In this document: positions 39,101 to 50,776 of the stretch, one piece after another
Layout of the letters: each line of letters opens with the position of its first letter
Numbering within the stretch: position 1 is the stretch's first letter
NCBI GenBank assembly: GCA_003342895.1
Contig: PTFA01000050.1
Location: forward strand, 1,354,968 to 1,418,967
Origin: Casuarius casuarius
Lineage: Eukaryota > Chordata > Aves > Casuariiformes > Casuariidae
Direction of reading: 5' to 3'
DNA length: 64,000 nucleotides
Notes under the pieces: generated by a model
Told to the model about the DNA's origin: nothing
Database searches by the model: none
What the model saw: only the letters and a program-made list of their open reading frames with translations
Translations under genes and position numbers: made by a program

Positions 39101-42100
39101 TAGCATGAATTTGCTGTAGGAATACGAATTGAAGGGTGAACTTGGCATATATAATATGTTGACTAGTGGTCTAGTACTTCACAAACTTCTGCAAAACTTG
39201 TATCTTTTGATAACAGAAATATTCCTTACAAGTGTATCTATACATACACTATGTATGTGCACAGAGTGCTTTGGCCTTTAATGCACTTGGGGTGCGTTAT
39301 CTGCTTAGGGACGTCTGGTCGAAGGCTGACCCGAATGGACGGCCCTCTGGCTGCAGCTGGTCCAGCTCTCCAGCTCCCTTAAACCCCAGTGCATCAGCTG
39401 GCCTCTGCTCCAGGAGCTGCCTGTTGTCTGCAGTAAATAATACTTTTTGCAGTTGGCAATGAGCGCTGTCTCTTCAAAAATGTTAGCATCCTGCCAGAAA
39501 ACCACCCAAATTTCTAAGGGTAGCTAAGTAGTGTCAAAATTGAGGATGCATGTTTTATCCGAGATAAAATTACTTTTTTATTTATTTATAAGGTTTTAAA
39601 ATTCAGGTTTAAAAAGATGCTTCACTCATCTGTAAGGGTATAAATCTCTAACAACTTTAGTGATATTACATTTGTGAGCCAGCTACTAAGATCTGCCTCA
39701 TCATTTCTAGTAGCAAAAATAAAACATAATACTTGTATTTTATAAGATAATATGAATACCACCTACTGCTTCAGAAGTATTGCAGCTGTCAGGAAGGACT
39801 TGCCTTTCTTGAAAAGAGCACTCTGCTCCTGCTATGAACACATCCCACTTGAAAGTAAAGCCTCTGCAGAGATTAGCTGGATGCATAGATACAGAAATGA
39901 TTGGAGAATCCAGTCTGTTACTTTACATTTATTAGGGAAATAAACTGTGTTTCATGATGAGAACAAATAATACTTAGTTGTTATTTTCTGTAGTGTTTAA
40001 TACCTTTGATGAGGACACTGGTGTCTATAGAGGATGCTAGTTGATATTGGGGAGGGGGGAACCCAACTCCTCTCACTCTCTCTACTTTTGTTGCCGGAAT
40101 AATTTTAGTGTATATTGTTTTGTTTGGAGTAATCAGGCTGAAGTAGCATTAGTCCAGCTTCTCATCTTTTAATTACAGACAGTTTATTGTCTGTCCTGTC
40201 CCACTTTCTGCATGGTTCCCCACCAGCCAGCTAGATTTAGCAATCTCCATTAATTTAATTTGGCATTTCATTCAATCAGACAGGCTGTGAACATGATGAA
40301 ATTTTTTTTTTTTTGAATAACACAATGCTTATTCTTAATTGATGTCCTTATCAGACATTGTATTTGCCAGAGCTGTAATTATTGGTCAGGCAGCAAAATC
40401 AAATCTGCCCAAATGCAGTGAAGATGTTCTCCGGTGAAATTATTAAGATACAGTACTTAGACCTGCAAAGTAATTTAGTTTTGGTCTGTAATTACATCTT
40501 TTGGGATCGTTATCTTTCTTTTTACTCATAAGGATAGTGTAACCTCTGAGGAATTAATTTGCCAAATATGAAGATAGAACTGAGATCCTTGCCATAATAT
40601 ATATTTGTGCAAGTAGATATTATTATGTGTAAAAATATGAGCATGTTCATGCCATAATAGAATGATTTTATTAATGGACATATTTAAGAAAATATGGCTT
40701 GTGATTTTACTGCAGAAATACTGGAAATTTAATCTTTTGAGGCTGCCACTTTCCATAAGCAATAAATTGACATTAAAAATGATAAATCTGGATATGTAAC
40801 TATTTAACATAGAGATACAAGAGGATATTTGTATAGTACTTTGACAGAAGCTAATTTAGTACTAGTTCTGCAGGTCATAGTTCTGCATGAAGCCAGTGAG
40901 AATTTAGTCTAAATATACTATCCTGAGAAACTTTGAAATGAGTATTTTGACTAAACATTAATAAATAATTATTAAAGGACTGTCAGTGTCATATAGGTAA
41001 GTCTGAACTCTGTTTCACAGTAAGGGTTGGGATCTGGCTTTTCAAAAATATCATTCTGTAATCTTTTCTAATAAATCTATTATTTATTCTCAAACTTATG
41101 AAAATGTAATCTTTTAGTACAGAATTACTATCTTTCCTTTTAAGCCAAATATCTTACCTGTCTCCTGGTATGTTCTGAGATGATAAATGGGTTTCAGTCC
41201 CATTCTGGAAATATTTTGTTTGAAATTTTCTTCTCATAACCCTTATTCATATTCCAGGGTTGTGTTTTTATTCTTTGTAGCAACAATAACTCTTCCCATG
41301 GTCTTTTTCTCCTTGTTGTTGCATTTTTATATTAACTAGGAGGAAGAATTATCTAGTAAATCTAATGGTTTTGCCTGATTAATCCAATTTTACTGTTGAG
41401 CATAAAAATACTAGGATTATAAAAATACATTTTTGTTCCATGGAGATAAATAAAAGCCTGTGGGCTCCTATAAATCTAATTTTAGGTTACCTGTGTATCT
41501 CCTCATTTGTCCTTTTTGGGTAATAAATGGTGGGCATGAGCTCTAATGTTTTTCAATTTAGAATTTCACTACAGTTTGATTTAAAGACAGAAATGTACAG
41601 AAGCTGTGATAAAGTCTAATGACTAAACATTCTAAGTAAAGTAATTTCTCCATTAATAGCAATCAGTAGCAGAATTTCCACTAGTGTTTGTAAGTCCAGA
41701 ATGTTATTCTATGTATCCATAACACCTTCAAAGTTCATCATTAGCTTTACTGTTCATCCTTTCAGACATGGGCTATGATGGCTCCGATTTGCAGATACCA
41801 TTATGTTTCTATAGTGTGAGCTGCTGTTTTATTTCTTGCAGTGGCTTTTGACTCATCACAGTTGCAAAAGAAGGACGCAGACAATAGCCCCTATTTAACC
41901 TTCTGAGATTTCTGAAGATTTTTTTTAGTAGGAATTCAAACTCTGCGAACATTTAATCACTGATCTGTATTCCCAACTCCCAAGAATTTTTATGAAGCTC
42001 ACCATATAAGACTTCTATCTTAAAATACCATTTCCTTGATTCATGTGAATTCATTGGCCTTAGGGCTTTCAAGACCAGAAAATAAGCTCTGGTAAATGCA

Positions 42101-45100
42101 GAAGATAGCTTGAAAGCTCAGATAGCATGGTGCTGCGATGATTCAAAGCCGCAAATCCCTTGACTCTTAAACTCATATCTTAAGGTTTGGCTCATGATAC
42201 TTGTTTTTTGAAAGTGTGTGGTTAATAAAAGTGGGGGCCTTGTATACTATTTAAAGCCTGGGCATGCTCAAGGAGTTGATTGGGTCTTTGTTAGGGCATG
42301 TGCTGGGGGAAGAAGAGAGGGCATGAATTTTCTCTTAGCATTACAAATATACACCCTTCCGATAAAAGGTTAATGAGGCTACATGTTGGGCTTCAGTTTT
42401 GGTGGTTGAGGTTAAAAGGAGAGCCTCAACAAGCTATTTTAGTAATAATCAGTTTTCTTGACGCTCTCTGTACTAGGTATTGGTAAGGAAATGTTCAGTC
42501 TCTCTCACGGTAGCCTTCAGGTCAGTTCTTACGGATTTCAGTAGGGCCCAGATTAAATACAAGTGCTCTTGTGCACTAAAGAGCAGAGGACTGAACCGTC
42601 ACAGTTTTAATGCAATGATTTGCATGAAGAATGAAAACTGATTCACAAAAAGTTAAGAAGAGATTTCATTTGCTTGCAATCTGTTTCATAAAATCAGTAT
42701 GTTCGTATGGTCTTTTTTGTGGCAGTAGGTTATGGTACTCATGCCTAATATATTTATCAAGACTTAAAGTGCAGTGCACTGAATTTCTACAATCAAAGGA
42801 AACAAGTAGTAGGTTGTAAAACTACTATGCCTGTCATTTGGATGACATTGCAGAATTTGCTTGAAAATGCAAAACTTATGACTATTTCTGTAAAAATGGG
42901 CTGACAGTGTCTATTGCCAAAGGATGCTGAACAGATATTATTCTCTGTAGCGACAGAGTTAGGGTGCTCGGAGACGTTTAAATGCAAAGGTTTGTGCAAA
43001 ACGGTGCTAATTACTATGGCTGAGTAGCTTGCAAAGTGCTACGAGACGAGAAGATAGCTGGACTAGATGTTGCACCTTTATCTCTTTCTGCCCCACTGAA
43101 GTACAAGGGGTGGGACACCCAAGGGTACACCTCGGCAGGCCAAACTGCTTCACCCAGCCTTCAGCTTGGACGCCCGCCGTCAAGCGCAGGCATGCTCGCA
43201 CTGTTTCCGTGGGGTCTGGGCAGGTGATCCTCTGGAAAATAAAAAGGTGTTGGCTGCAACAAGTCACTTCACAAAAAACATCTTTCCCAAATTATTTTAC
43301 TAAAATAGACAAGAACCGCTCGTTCTATTTAGAGTGATTTATAACTGTTCCCAGCTGATCACAAAGTGTTTCCAAATTAAAAGCCATTAATTATAGCCTT
43401 ATATAGATACAAAGATATGCAAGAAGTGCTTTGTAATTCCAGCTCTGCACTTCAGGTGAGAGCTTTTTAAATTACTTGGACCATTGGAGCCACCTGCTTG
43501 ACTAAATGCTGAGGGCCCTGTGTTTCAGTACTCATCAGTGCATTGCAGTGTTAACATTGTTACTGATTTTTCTCATTTCTCCAGGGCAAATACTAATTAA
43601 TGGATACAATTCACAGCTGATTAGCTGTAGTTTCTTCAGTAATTACATTCGCAGACTAACTGTTCAGAAGAGGATTTCTAACCCAGTTCTTATTTCACTC
43701 TAAGCTTAATTTGTTTTCTGAACTGTTTAGGTCCTTAAGATAATAACCGTTTTATTTTCTTTTGTTGTTATAGGTACCATTAGATAATAAAGAAGTTTAA
43801 TCTTAAAAGTACTCACTGATAATTGCTGTGTGCCTTAAATGGATTTAGGACAAAAATAAATAATTTTAGTTATGATCCATACTAACAAAAGCTTAAATAT
43901 GCCAGGTTTTGACATCAGTGCCTGAATCATATACAATAGAATCTCAAATATTGAAGCCCAATAGCAGAATGAATGTAAGGACGTATAGTTGTAACTTTTT
44001 GCTTTGACTTTCTTCCTTTTGCTTCCGCACTCTTAATATTAAGTGGAAAATTATGTTGTCATTTTCTCCATTGTTTTACTTTAATAAAACACAAAGGAAG
44101 AAGAACACTTAGCATTCAGATCAGCAGTACCTGTGATAGGAACAATACGTATAGATCCAAACAACATAGAATTTTACCGTATAAGATTAAAAAAATAAAA
44201 ACATAAAAAAAAAAAAAACTAGCTACATTTCCATTTTGAGATGTTATAGCTCCTGGGAAGTTAAGCTCATTAAAACAAGGTTGGGTTTGTTCCCAAATAT
44301 TTACCTAGTGTTAGATCTCTTCTTGCCTGTTGTACCTGCTGGCATTTAGGTATAATTTGAAAAACTGACTCTAGGAAAAAGTTGCTCTATTAAAAAGTTA
44401 CTCTAGGAAATAAAAGCTTCTTTGCAGCCATTTGATTTTTTCATGTAAATACTTCTTAGTTCTCCACTAACTGACGCGCAAGAAAATCTGTCCTGTTGAT
44501 CTCACTGGTGAGCTTAAGTGCTAAGTCTTTTTGCCAAAAATACACACGCGCATGCACACATGCACACAAATCCTTGTTTGTCAAAAAAGTAACTTGATTG
44601 TGCATTTCTATTTAATCTTTTTAATTAAAAGAATGGGTGACATTTGGGCATTTAAAATGGGTGATGTTACTTGAGCATCTATTTAACTGAGGATGACAGA
44701 GTTTAAATGGCTGTGAGGCAGCCTACATAATCTGTTAAGGCCCCTGTTGCTTAACACGTGTTATAGCTTGAAAGACTGAGTACACGAGTAGAGTTTTATA
44801 CTTGAGGAATCAAAGTCTGGGTGCTACAAATGATGGGTGTCCAGTCCATCTCTCCTTGCTCCCCGTGGTTGTCTTTGGTTTTTGCTGTCCCCTGCTGTTT
44901 GGTCAGCCTGGACTCGCAGCCGGTTCACTCGCCACGTGCACAACGTGCCAATTGCTTGCGTCCATCTGTTTCTTTTTTTTTTCCTTCATCTTTTGTCATT
45001 ATAGTTCTCTTTTCTTCCTCTTTTACTCCATTGGGCTTTTGTCTGATTTTGAGAAAGAGATTTTGGGGCTTTCAGGGAAAGGGGCTTCCCTGGAAGGATC

Positions 45101-46626
45101 CCTCGTGGGGCCACCATTGCTCTTGGGCGCTGGGGGAGAGCCGAGGTCTGGAGTGTTTCCCCACTGAAAGGCACCTAGTGCTGGGAAGGTGAGTTGAGCT
45201 GGGGCAAGGCAGATGTTTCCTTTCAGGACAGGTTCCTGACACCCCGTGATTTCTTGCTTGGAAAGAAGAACAATCTCTGTAATCTCTGTAGTTGCCCCTT
45301 GTCATACACTTGTTGCAGAGCTGAGGCTGCTGGTGTTGTTTGCCACTTTTTATTTAGTTGTTTATTTTTTGACAAAGCAAAAAAACCTAAATATTTTCAA
45401 GACCTGGCAAGATAAAACCTTCCTCAAAAACTGTGGGTTGCAGAACGCAAAAATAGGGACTTAATGTGAGGATGTTTAGTGTGGCTTCAGCAATAGTGAA
45501 GTGATGGGGCATTGTAAAGACAGCACAGGGACTTTGCTTTCGTATGTTACTCGTATTTTGCTTGGCAATGTGTGCTGTGCCTGATCATATATTAGAAGTG
45601 TGGAAATGTGTCAGTTTGTGGTTTGGTGTTTACATGGCAGCTTGTGACATGCATGGTATCGGTTCCTTGAAGCAAAGACTGTAGAGTGCCTGCGTCCTCT
45701 GGGAAAATGAGCAGCAATAGCTACTGGACTACCTGCTTTTTTGCAAGTGCCATTTAAGGGAATAAGGCAAACTAAGTGCCAGTTAGCCGACCGCTGATCC
45801 ATCTCTTCCTTTCTATGCTCAGTCCCTAAAAGAAAAAGCATTTATTTTCATCAGCCAATGTTCACAACGGAGAGCTTGGAGGAGGTGAATTGATGGCATC
45901 CTAGACCATCCGTGTGTGAGCATCCATGAGTCGCACCTCAGTGGAACGAGTGGTCACTCAGCCTGCTCCACCCTGGGTAGCTCTCAAGGTCTCAGCGTGA
46001 CACCGTTTCTTGGATTTGTAAAACGCTCAGCAAAGTCTTCTGGCCTTATGTTCCCAGGGGATGTGGGAGCTCAGCTGGAAGGAAGGGTAGGCAAAGGGGA
46101 GTTGTTTAGCTTTTTAGTTTTGTGGCAAGAATGGGATTTAAAGGAAATGCTGTAGACTCTCTGCCTTCCTCTTCTTGACCTTCATCTCTCTTAAACCAGC
46201 TCTACTCAGAATGATGATACAATAGGTACTTCTAGCTACGGCCATCCTCAAGATCAGGATCATCTGCAGAAATACAATACTGTGTGTTCGGAAAGATGCC
46301 GTAGAGTGGAAATGCCTTTTCTGGAGAATAGTCTTTCTCTAAGGGACACTTAATTTCCAGAGTCATCCCTCAGCCTGAGGGGTGACTTTGCTCGGTAGGC
46401 AGGGAAGGCTGAAGAGCTGCCCTCAGAGCTCTTCCACCTGCAGTCTGCGTCCCCAGGTCTGTACAATAATAATAATGTTAAAATCCAATTTGCTTCTGGC
46501 TTCCAAACAGCATCGGCAAATTTACGTCTTACCTGTTTTTCAAAAGCGGTACTTTTCTATACCAGTGATGGGGTAAAGAAAGGTTTATCGTGGCATGCAT
46601 TAAAATTCAATTTTTTTTTTTTCCAG
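36181..46626 (+). other. Non-coding DNA, right end of the intron preceding TOX3 exon 2
   Basis: AT-rich DNA with no recognisable exon until the exon 2 acceptor. Stretches around 40140-40500 and 43320-43680 have the look of conserved non-coding DNA. A mildly repetitive segment around 44365-44411 repeats CTCTAGGAAA and AAAAAGTT. A short mixed CACACG/CATGCACA run lies at about 44544-44568. Confidence 0.65.
40140..40500. promoter_or_regulatory. Candidate conserved enhancer-type element
   Basis: An inverted pair of SMAD-type sites, CAGAC at 40176-40180 and GTCTG at 40189-40193, is followed by TAAT-rich sequence, a TTGGCA NF-I half-site near 40260 and an inverted CCAAT box at 40381-40385. Apart from one T run near 40304 there is no repeat. 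The function is inferred from texture only. Confidence 0.25.
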
Positions 46627-46692
46627 TTCGGAAACAATAACAACTACATGAACATGGCAGAGGCAAATAATGCATTTCTTGCTGCAAATGAG
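46627..46692 (+). CDS. TOX3: TOX3 coding exon 2 (internal, 22 codons)
   Basis: TOX3 is a nuclear HMG-box protein that, from published work on the family, takes part in calcium- and CREB/CBP-linked transcription. This 66-nt exon encodes FGNNNNYMNMAEANNAFLAA plus NE. The MNMAEANNAF core is characteristic of the TOX3 N-terminus and separates it from TOX, TOX2 and TOX4. The acceptor is a T-rich tract ending in TTCCAG and the donor is GAG|gtagat, both canonical. The exon starts and ends at codon boundaries, so both flanking introns are phase 0. Third-position GC is only about 45% (10 of 22), unlike exon 3. The preceding exon, which supplies the start codon, is not recognisable upstream in this window. 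The identification also rests on exons 3 and 4 following in the same frame and order. Confidence 0.95.
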
Positions 46693-47769
46693 GTAGATGT
46701 TTTTCTTTTTATCTNTGTTCATATTCTGCTGTTTGCTTTGATAATTTAACAGACTTTGAATGGCTGAAGAGTGAAGAGCTGAATTTGTGTGTGTTTTATG
46801 GAGCACAAAATAAAGACTTTAATGAGAAAGAAAATAACCTGACAGCTCTCCATTACTAGTCAATTTAGCTGTCCATAAGGCTGTTACTTACATAGCATGT
46901 CAATAGAAACAAATCTGCTTTATGTATGAAAAAAAATATAAACAGAAGGAAACAAATAAAAGGCACAGTAGGTGTATGTTTTGAAGGCAAGCTTAGTAAT
47001 AGTCCTTACTAGCTAATGTGCTAATTTCTGCCATAGATGCAAACATTTTGATTTGGGTTTTTAATACTCATCTAAGTTAGAAAAACAAAACCAACTTTGT
47101 TGCCTGACGTACGTGTGCTGGGTGAAAGAGGGCAAAGCGTCCAGCGAGGGTGGAGAGCAACGCCCAGCGTCGGAGCTGGTGGTCGAGCTGACCCGTGTGG
47201 TCACTGGCTTTGAGAAGGGAAATGGGGAGAAGGTACGTCAGCTCCCGTGTTCCCATATTTGCTCTTCCGGCGGTGCCTCTTTATAGGCTGCTGGTGGACC
47301 AGCAACAGGCCAGCGTTGGCCCCAGCTCCAGGCAGAAGCCCCGTTTGCCCATCCNGAAGAGACAGCAGCTCTCCTTCCAAGGGCTGTGGCAGGGTGAGAT
47401 GTGCAAGACAGATCTGGCAGCGACAGGCGTAGCTAAATACATGCATGGAGTATATGCCGTAAATGATCCCTCAAACATAAGGAAAAGCTAGAAAACCGGG
47501 CGGTCTTGCCTTTATGTGGTGGAAGTGGCAATTCAGTCCTAAGTATTCTTGTGCACTTTTAAAAAAGTGACCTGAGAGAAAATAAGTAGAAAGGTGTAAC
47601 AATAAATGTGACAGATAGAATTAAGAGTAGTATTTTATGAATCATTTATACAATGGTCACCATCTCTTCTTACCCAGCAAGACTGCTTAGATAAGGGAAT
47701 ATTGTTTGGCACTAGCTCCAGTGTTATTTGTGATAATGAACACAAACCCCATCTGTAATGACAACATGA

Positions 47770-48000
47770 TGTTTCTTTCTGTTGAATTTCTTTCCTACAT
47801 TTGAATCAAACATTGATGAAAGCTCTGCTGCCAGCAGCTGTTCAGAGACAATTTAATTCCAGCTGTGATAATTCACCGTGTCAGACATTGGCTGTTATAT
47901 GTTGATACAACAGTTCTCCAGATTTGCATTTTTATCAAAAGGAACAAATGTTTTGAACATTTCAGTACAGATGGCATTTAACCATGCACACAGTTTTTTT
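47770..48000. promoter_or_regulatory. Candidate conserved element with E-boxes and octamer
   Basis: Two CAGCTG E-boxes (47835-47840 and 47870-47875) and a perfect octamer ATTTGCAT (47922-47929) fall within 95 bp, in repeat-free sequence. This clustering is typical of bHLH/POU-bound enhancers. No test of conservation is possible here. Confidence 0.3.
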
Positions 48001-49329
48001 AAACATGTAAGATATAAATATTTGAAAAGTTAATAACTTTAAAAAATGCGATTGGTAAGATAAATCCCACAAATGTTACACCATCTTGGTCATCACAGCA
48101 CCTCTCTGCAATCCCAAATTGCATACTATTCAGACCCTCTTTACAGTCTGAATAGCCCAGTGATTTGGATTTAAGACTACTTCACCAAGGGGCTTTTTTT
48201 CTTCTTAGATTACACCTATTTCATCTTCATTCTTAGGTCCTTTATATGTTTTTAAAAAAGATATATACATACTTGGACAAGTTATATTGTGAGAATTAAA
48301 TTCACATTTAAAAAAATGTTAAGGTATTCATCAATTTACTCTCCCTTTTCTAGTAAGCTGTAACTATTAAGATTAATGCTGCTTCTAAGTAAAATATTGT
48401 ATTGTTGTATAGCTGCGTTACATATTTATACAGCTGTCCCCAATTTATTCTGTTAGATGGGGAAGGAAGATCCAATTCTTATAATTACCACTATTTCATA
48501 AATATGACATGTAAAGAGAGGTTCAGATGTGCTATAATAATACTGATTTCACTGAACACCTTTGCTTGAACAAGGAATAAAAATATGATTAAGTGTTAGT
48601 GCTTGCATTAAAGCATGAACCTAACTTTGCAATTACTGCATTACAATGTATTTAATTATAGTGTTTTTACATTAACATGAGTGTAGCTTTCTCGCTATGA
48701 TTTTGGGCATAAGCACGGCTGAGCTGGAAGCCCATTTTATTCCTGTAAATAATGCCTTAACAGCATAATCCTAGAGCATATTCAGGCTAAGAAGCCACAC
48801 ATTTGCTTTGTTTTCTGTCTCTGTGTCATGATTACCACGACCCATTTTAAAGCACCTTAAATATTTATTGAAATAATATTTCAAGTGTTAATTACAGTGG
48901 TAATGAAAACAGCCAAATGCCACATATCAAGAATGAGTGTTTATCCGTATTGTTAATGTGATATGTTAGATTTCATTAAGCAGTAATGGGGTAGCAAATG
49001 AGTCACAAATTACAGTTGCATCTGTTACTAGACCGCATTAGTGCCAAAATAACTGCAAATGCAGCCATAGGGTTATGTTCATTAGCCAACCACTTCTCCT
49101 GGCCAATCCGTCCTTTGTGTTGGCGGACTTGGGGCTCCGCGGTGAGAAAAACTCACCCCTTTGTGGCAGAGCCGTGGAAGCCCAACGTGCCCCCAGTCGC
49201 GGCCCAGGTTTCCCACCTAGGACTGAGTTGCGGGATTCGCCACCGAGGGAGAGGTGGAGAGTCTCCGTACCGCAGCCTGGGACCTCGTCACTTCTGGTGC
49301 GAGCCCAGCGATGACAGCTGACAGGTTCG

Positions 49330-49740
49330 ATGTGCAGGCAAAGGTTTTCCTTGTGTTTCAGTTTCCATCTTCTCTCGAGCGGTTATTAATTTATATCATC
49401 ATTAACAGTTTGAAGGATGACAATTTACGGCAGTTAATGAGATCTTACACTGAACATATCATTTTGAAATTAACTGGCATTAAGTCACTCTTTCAAACAA
49501 TGCAAATAATCCATAAAACAATCCCCCTCGCAACTGGAATTTTTGAGCTAACACAAACAAACAAATCCCGGAGCGGCGTGGCGTGTCCCGAACAAGACAG
49601 AGCACCTGTTTTGGGACTGCCAGCTGCCCAGTTTGATCAAGGCAGTCCTGATTTGGGGACATATAAAACGGCCTAATTTCAAGCGCTGCATTTCTGTTGT
49701 TAAGCAGCAGCGGACCTGAAATAATATCCGAAAGTTCATT
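49330..49740. promoter_or_regulatory. Candidate conserved element in intron 2
   Basis: Repeat-free sequence rich in TTAAT/ATTAA cores (for example GGTTATTAATTTATATCATC and GGCAGTTAATGAG) with ATGCAAATAATCC at about 49500-49512. It leads without a break into the CpG-rich stretch before exon 3. The density of homeodomain and POU-like sites suggests a developmental enhancer; this is inference. Confidence 0.3.
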
Positions 49741-49919
49741 TAGCGCGCGAGGAACTGGAGTGAGCATAGCTCGTTTGTCTCCCAAATACGAGTCAGCACC
49801 GCTGAAGCCATGTAGGGGCTCTCCTTGAGTAGAGATGATCCGGGCAGACACCTGCATGCGTGTGAGCACGCACAGACCCCGAAGGGAGCTGGCACTAAGC
49901 GTTTTGCTCAGGGCGCCTT

Positions 49920-50060
49920 ACAGGTGTCTGGTGCCTAACGGAGCCGCTGCCGCCGCCAAGCCGGCGTGTCAGGAGCCCCGCGCTGCCGGCGTCGCCTGCC
50001 GCTCGTGCCTCTCTGCCCTCCGCGTCGCAACCCGCTTCGGGATGGCATTCCCGAGAAATG
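49920..50060. promoter_or_regulatory. CpG cluster in intron 2, possible internal promoter
   Basis: Around 17 CpGs occur in about 115 bp (GCCGCTGCCGCCGCCAAGCC, then GCCGGCGTCGCCTGCCGCTC). It lies about 500 bp before exon 3. A promoter here would make a transcript lacking exons 1 and 2, in which an internal Met codon would be needed. Confidence 0.35.
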
Positions 50061-50189
50061 AAACCCAGAATTACAATATTTGTGTTTGTTGGTGGTTGAA
50101 AAGGAGGCGGGAGATGTGCAGTGGTCAGCGCTGCATCGGTGTCGTGTGTGTGCTGCAAAGCTGCTGGTGTTTTACGAAGCGTGAGAGTA

Positions 50190-50400
50190 GCGTAAGCTGT
50201 TTGTGCCGTTGCACTAACATATCAATAAAGTGGCAATTTGTTATACAGCCAAATCCAATGTCGCTGATATTCCGACTAACAACAAAGACAGATGTTGCTA
50301 ATTAAGTACGCATTAAAAAACTGTTAATACTGATACTCCATTAAAGCCATATGATAATGAGACTTAAATCTTTAATCAGAATGATCTGCAACCCCCTTTA
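50190..50400. promoter_or_regulatory. Candidate conserved element just upstream of exon 3
   Basis: AT-rich, repeat-free stretch between two CpG-rich segments, with a SOX/TCF-like AACAAAG (50281-50287) and several TAAT cores (GCTAATTAAG, CTGTTAATAC, GATAATGAG). It sits 120-330 nt before exon 3. Confidence 0.28.
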
Positions 50401-50521
50401 GTATATGAAACTTATAAATTTTACGGCGTGTAGCGGGCGCGTTGCGGGGTGGCGCGGCGTTGGGGCGGCGGCGGGAGGAGGAGCGGTCCTCACGGGGCGC
50501 CCCGCGCTGTGCTTCCCTCAG

Positions 50522-50776
50522 CAGACCTTCCACACGCCCAGCCTGGGCGACGAGGAGTTCGAGATCCCGCCCATCACGCCCCCGCCCGAGGCGGACCCCG
50601 CGCTGGGCATGGCCGACGTGCTGCTGCCCTTCCCCGCCCTGGGAGACCAGCTGCCCGCGCCGGGGAGCGACTTCACGCCGCAGTTTCCTCCGCAGAGCTT
50701 GGACCTTCCCTCTATCACCATCTCCCGCAACCTGGTGGAGCAGGACCGCGTCATCCACAGCAACGGGCTGCACATG
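50522..50776 (+). CDS. TOX3: TOX3 coding exon 3 (internal, 85 codons)
   Basis: This exon encodes part of the N-terminal regulatory region of TOX3. It opens with [18 protein letters not shown] followed by [12 protein letters not shown], then a stretch containing [20 protein letters not shown], and ends at GLHM. The [14 protein letters not shown] block is shared by TOX3 and TOX4; the following TPPPE and [16 protein letters not shown] segments point to TOX3. No catalytic residues are expected here, and the HMG box lies in exons outside the window. The acceptor is ccctcag|CAG, a tandem CAGCAG (NAGNAG), so use of the second AG would drop the first Gln. The donor is ATG|gtaggt. The length of 255 nt keeps phase 0 on both sides. 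Codon use is extreme: about 80 of 85 third positions are G or C, and the exon lies in a CpG-rich patch. Relative to my recollection of mammalian TOX3, several residues in the middle (around [10 protein letters not shown]) and near the end ([10 protein letters not shown]) differ. Confidence 0.96.

Larger units (their letters stand above)
46693..50521 (+). other. TOX3: TOX3 intron 2 (3829 nt)
   Basis: The intron is bounded by gtagat at exon 2 and ccctcag at exon 3 and is phase 0. The left half is plain AT-rich sequence with a small GC patch around 47110-47400. The right half holds three regulatory-looking stretches (47770-48000, 49330-49740, 50190-50400) and a CpG cluster (49920-50060). Confidence 0.9.

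Noticed and set aside
44802..45192. Two overlapping frames of about 120 codons
   Set aside because: Two different + strand frames are open over the same interval and both cross T-rich sequence; neither resembles a known protein.
49835..50305. 156-codon + strand frame in intron 2
   Set aside because: Crosses the CpG cluster where stops are rare; Cys/Arg-rich translation without a recognisable domain.
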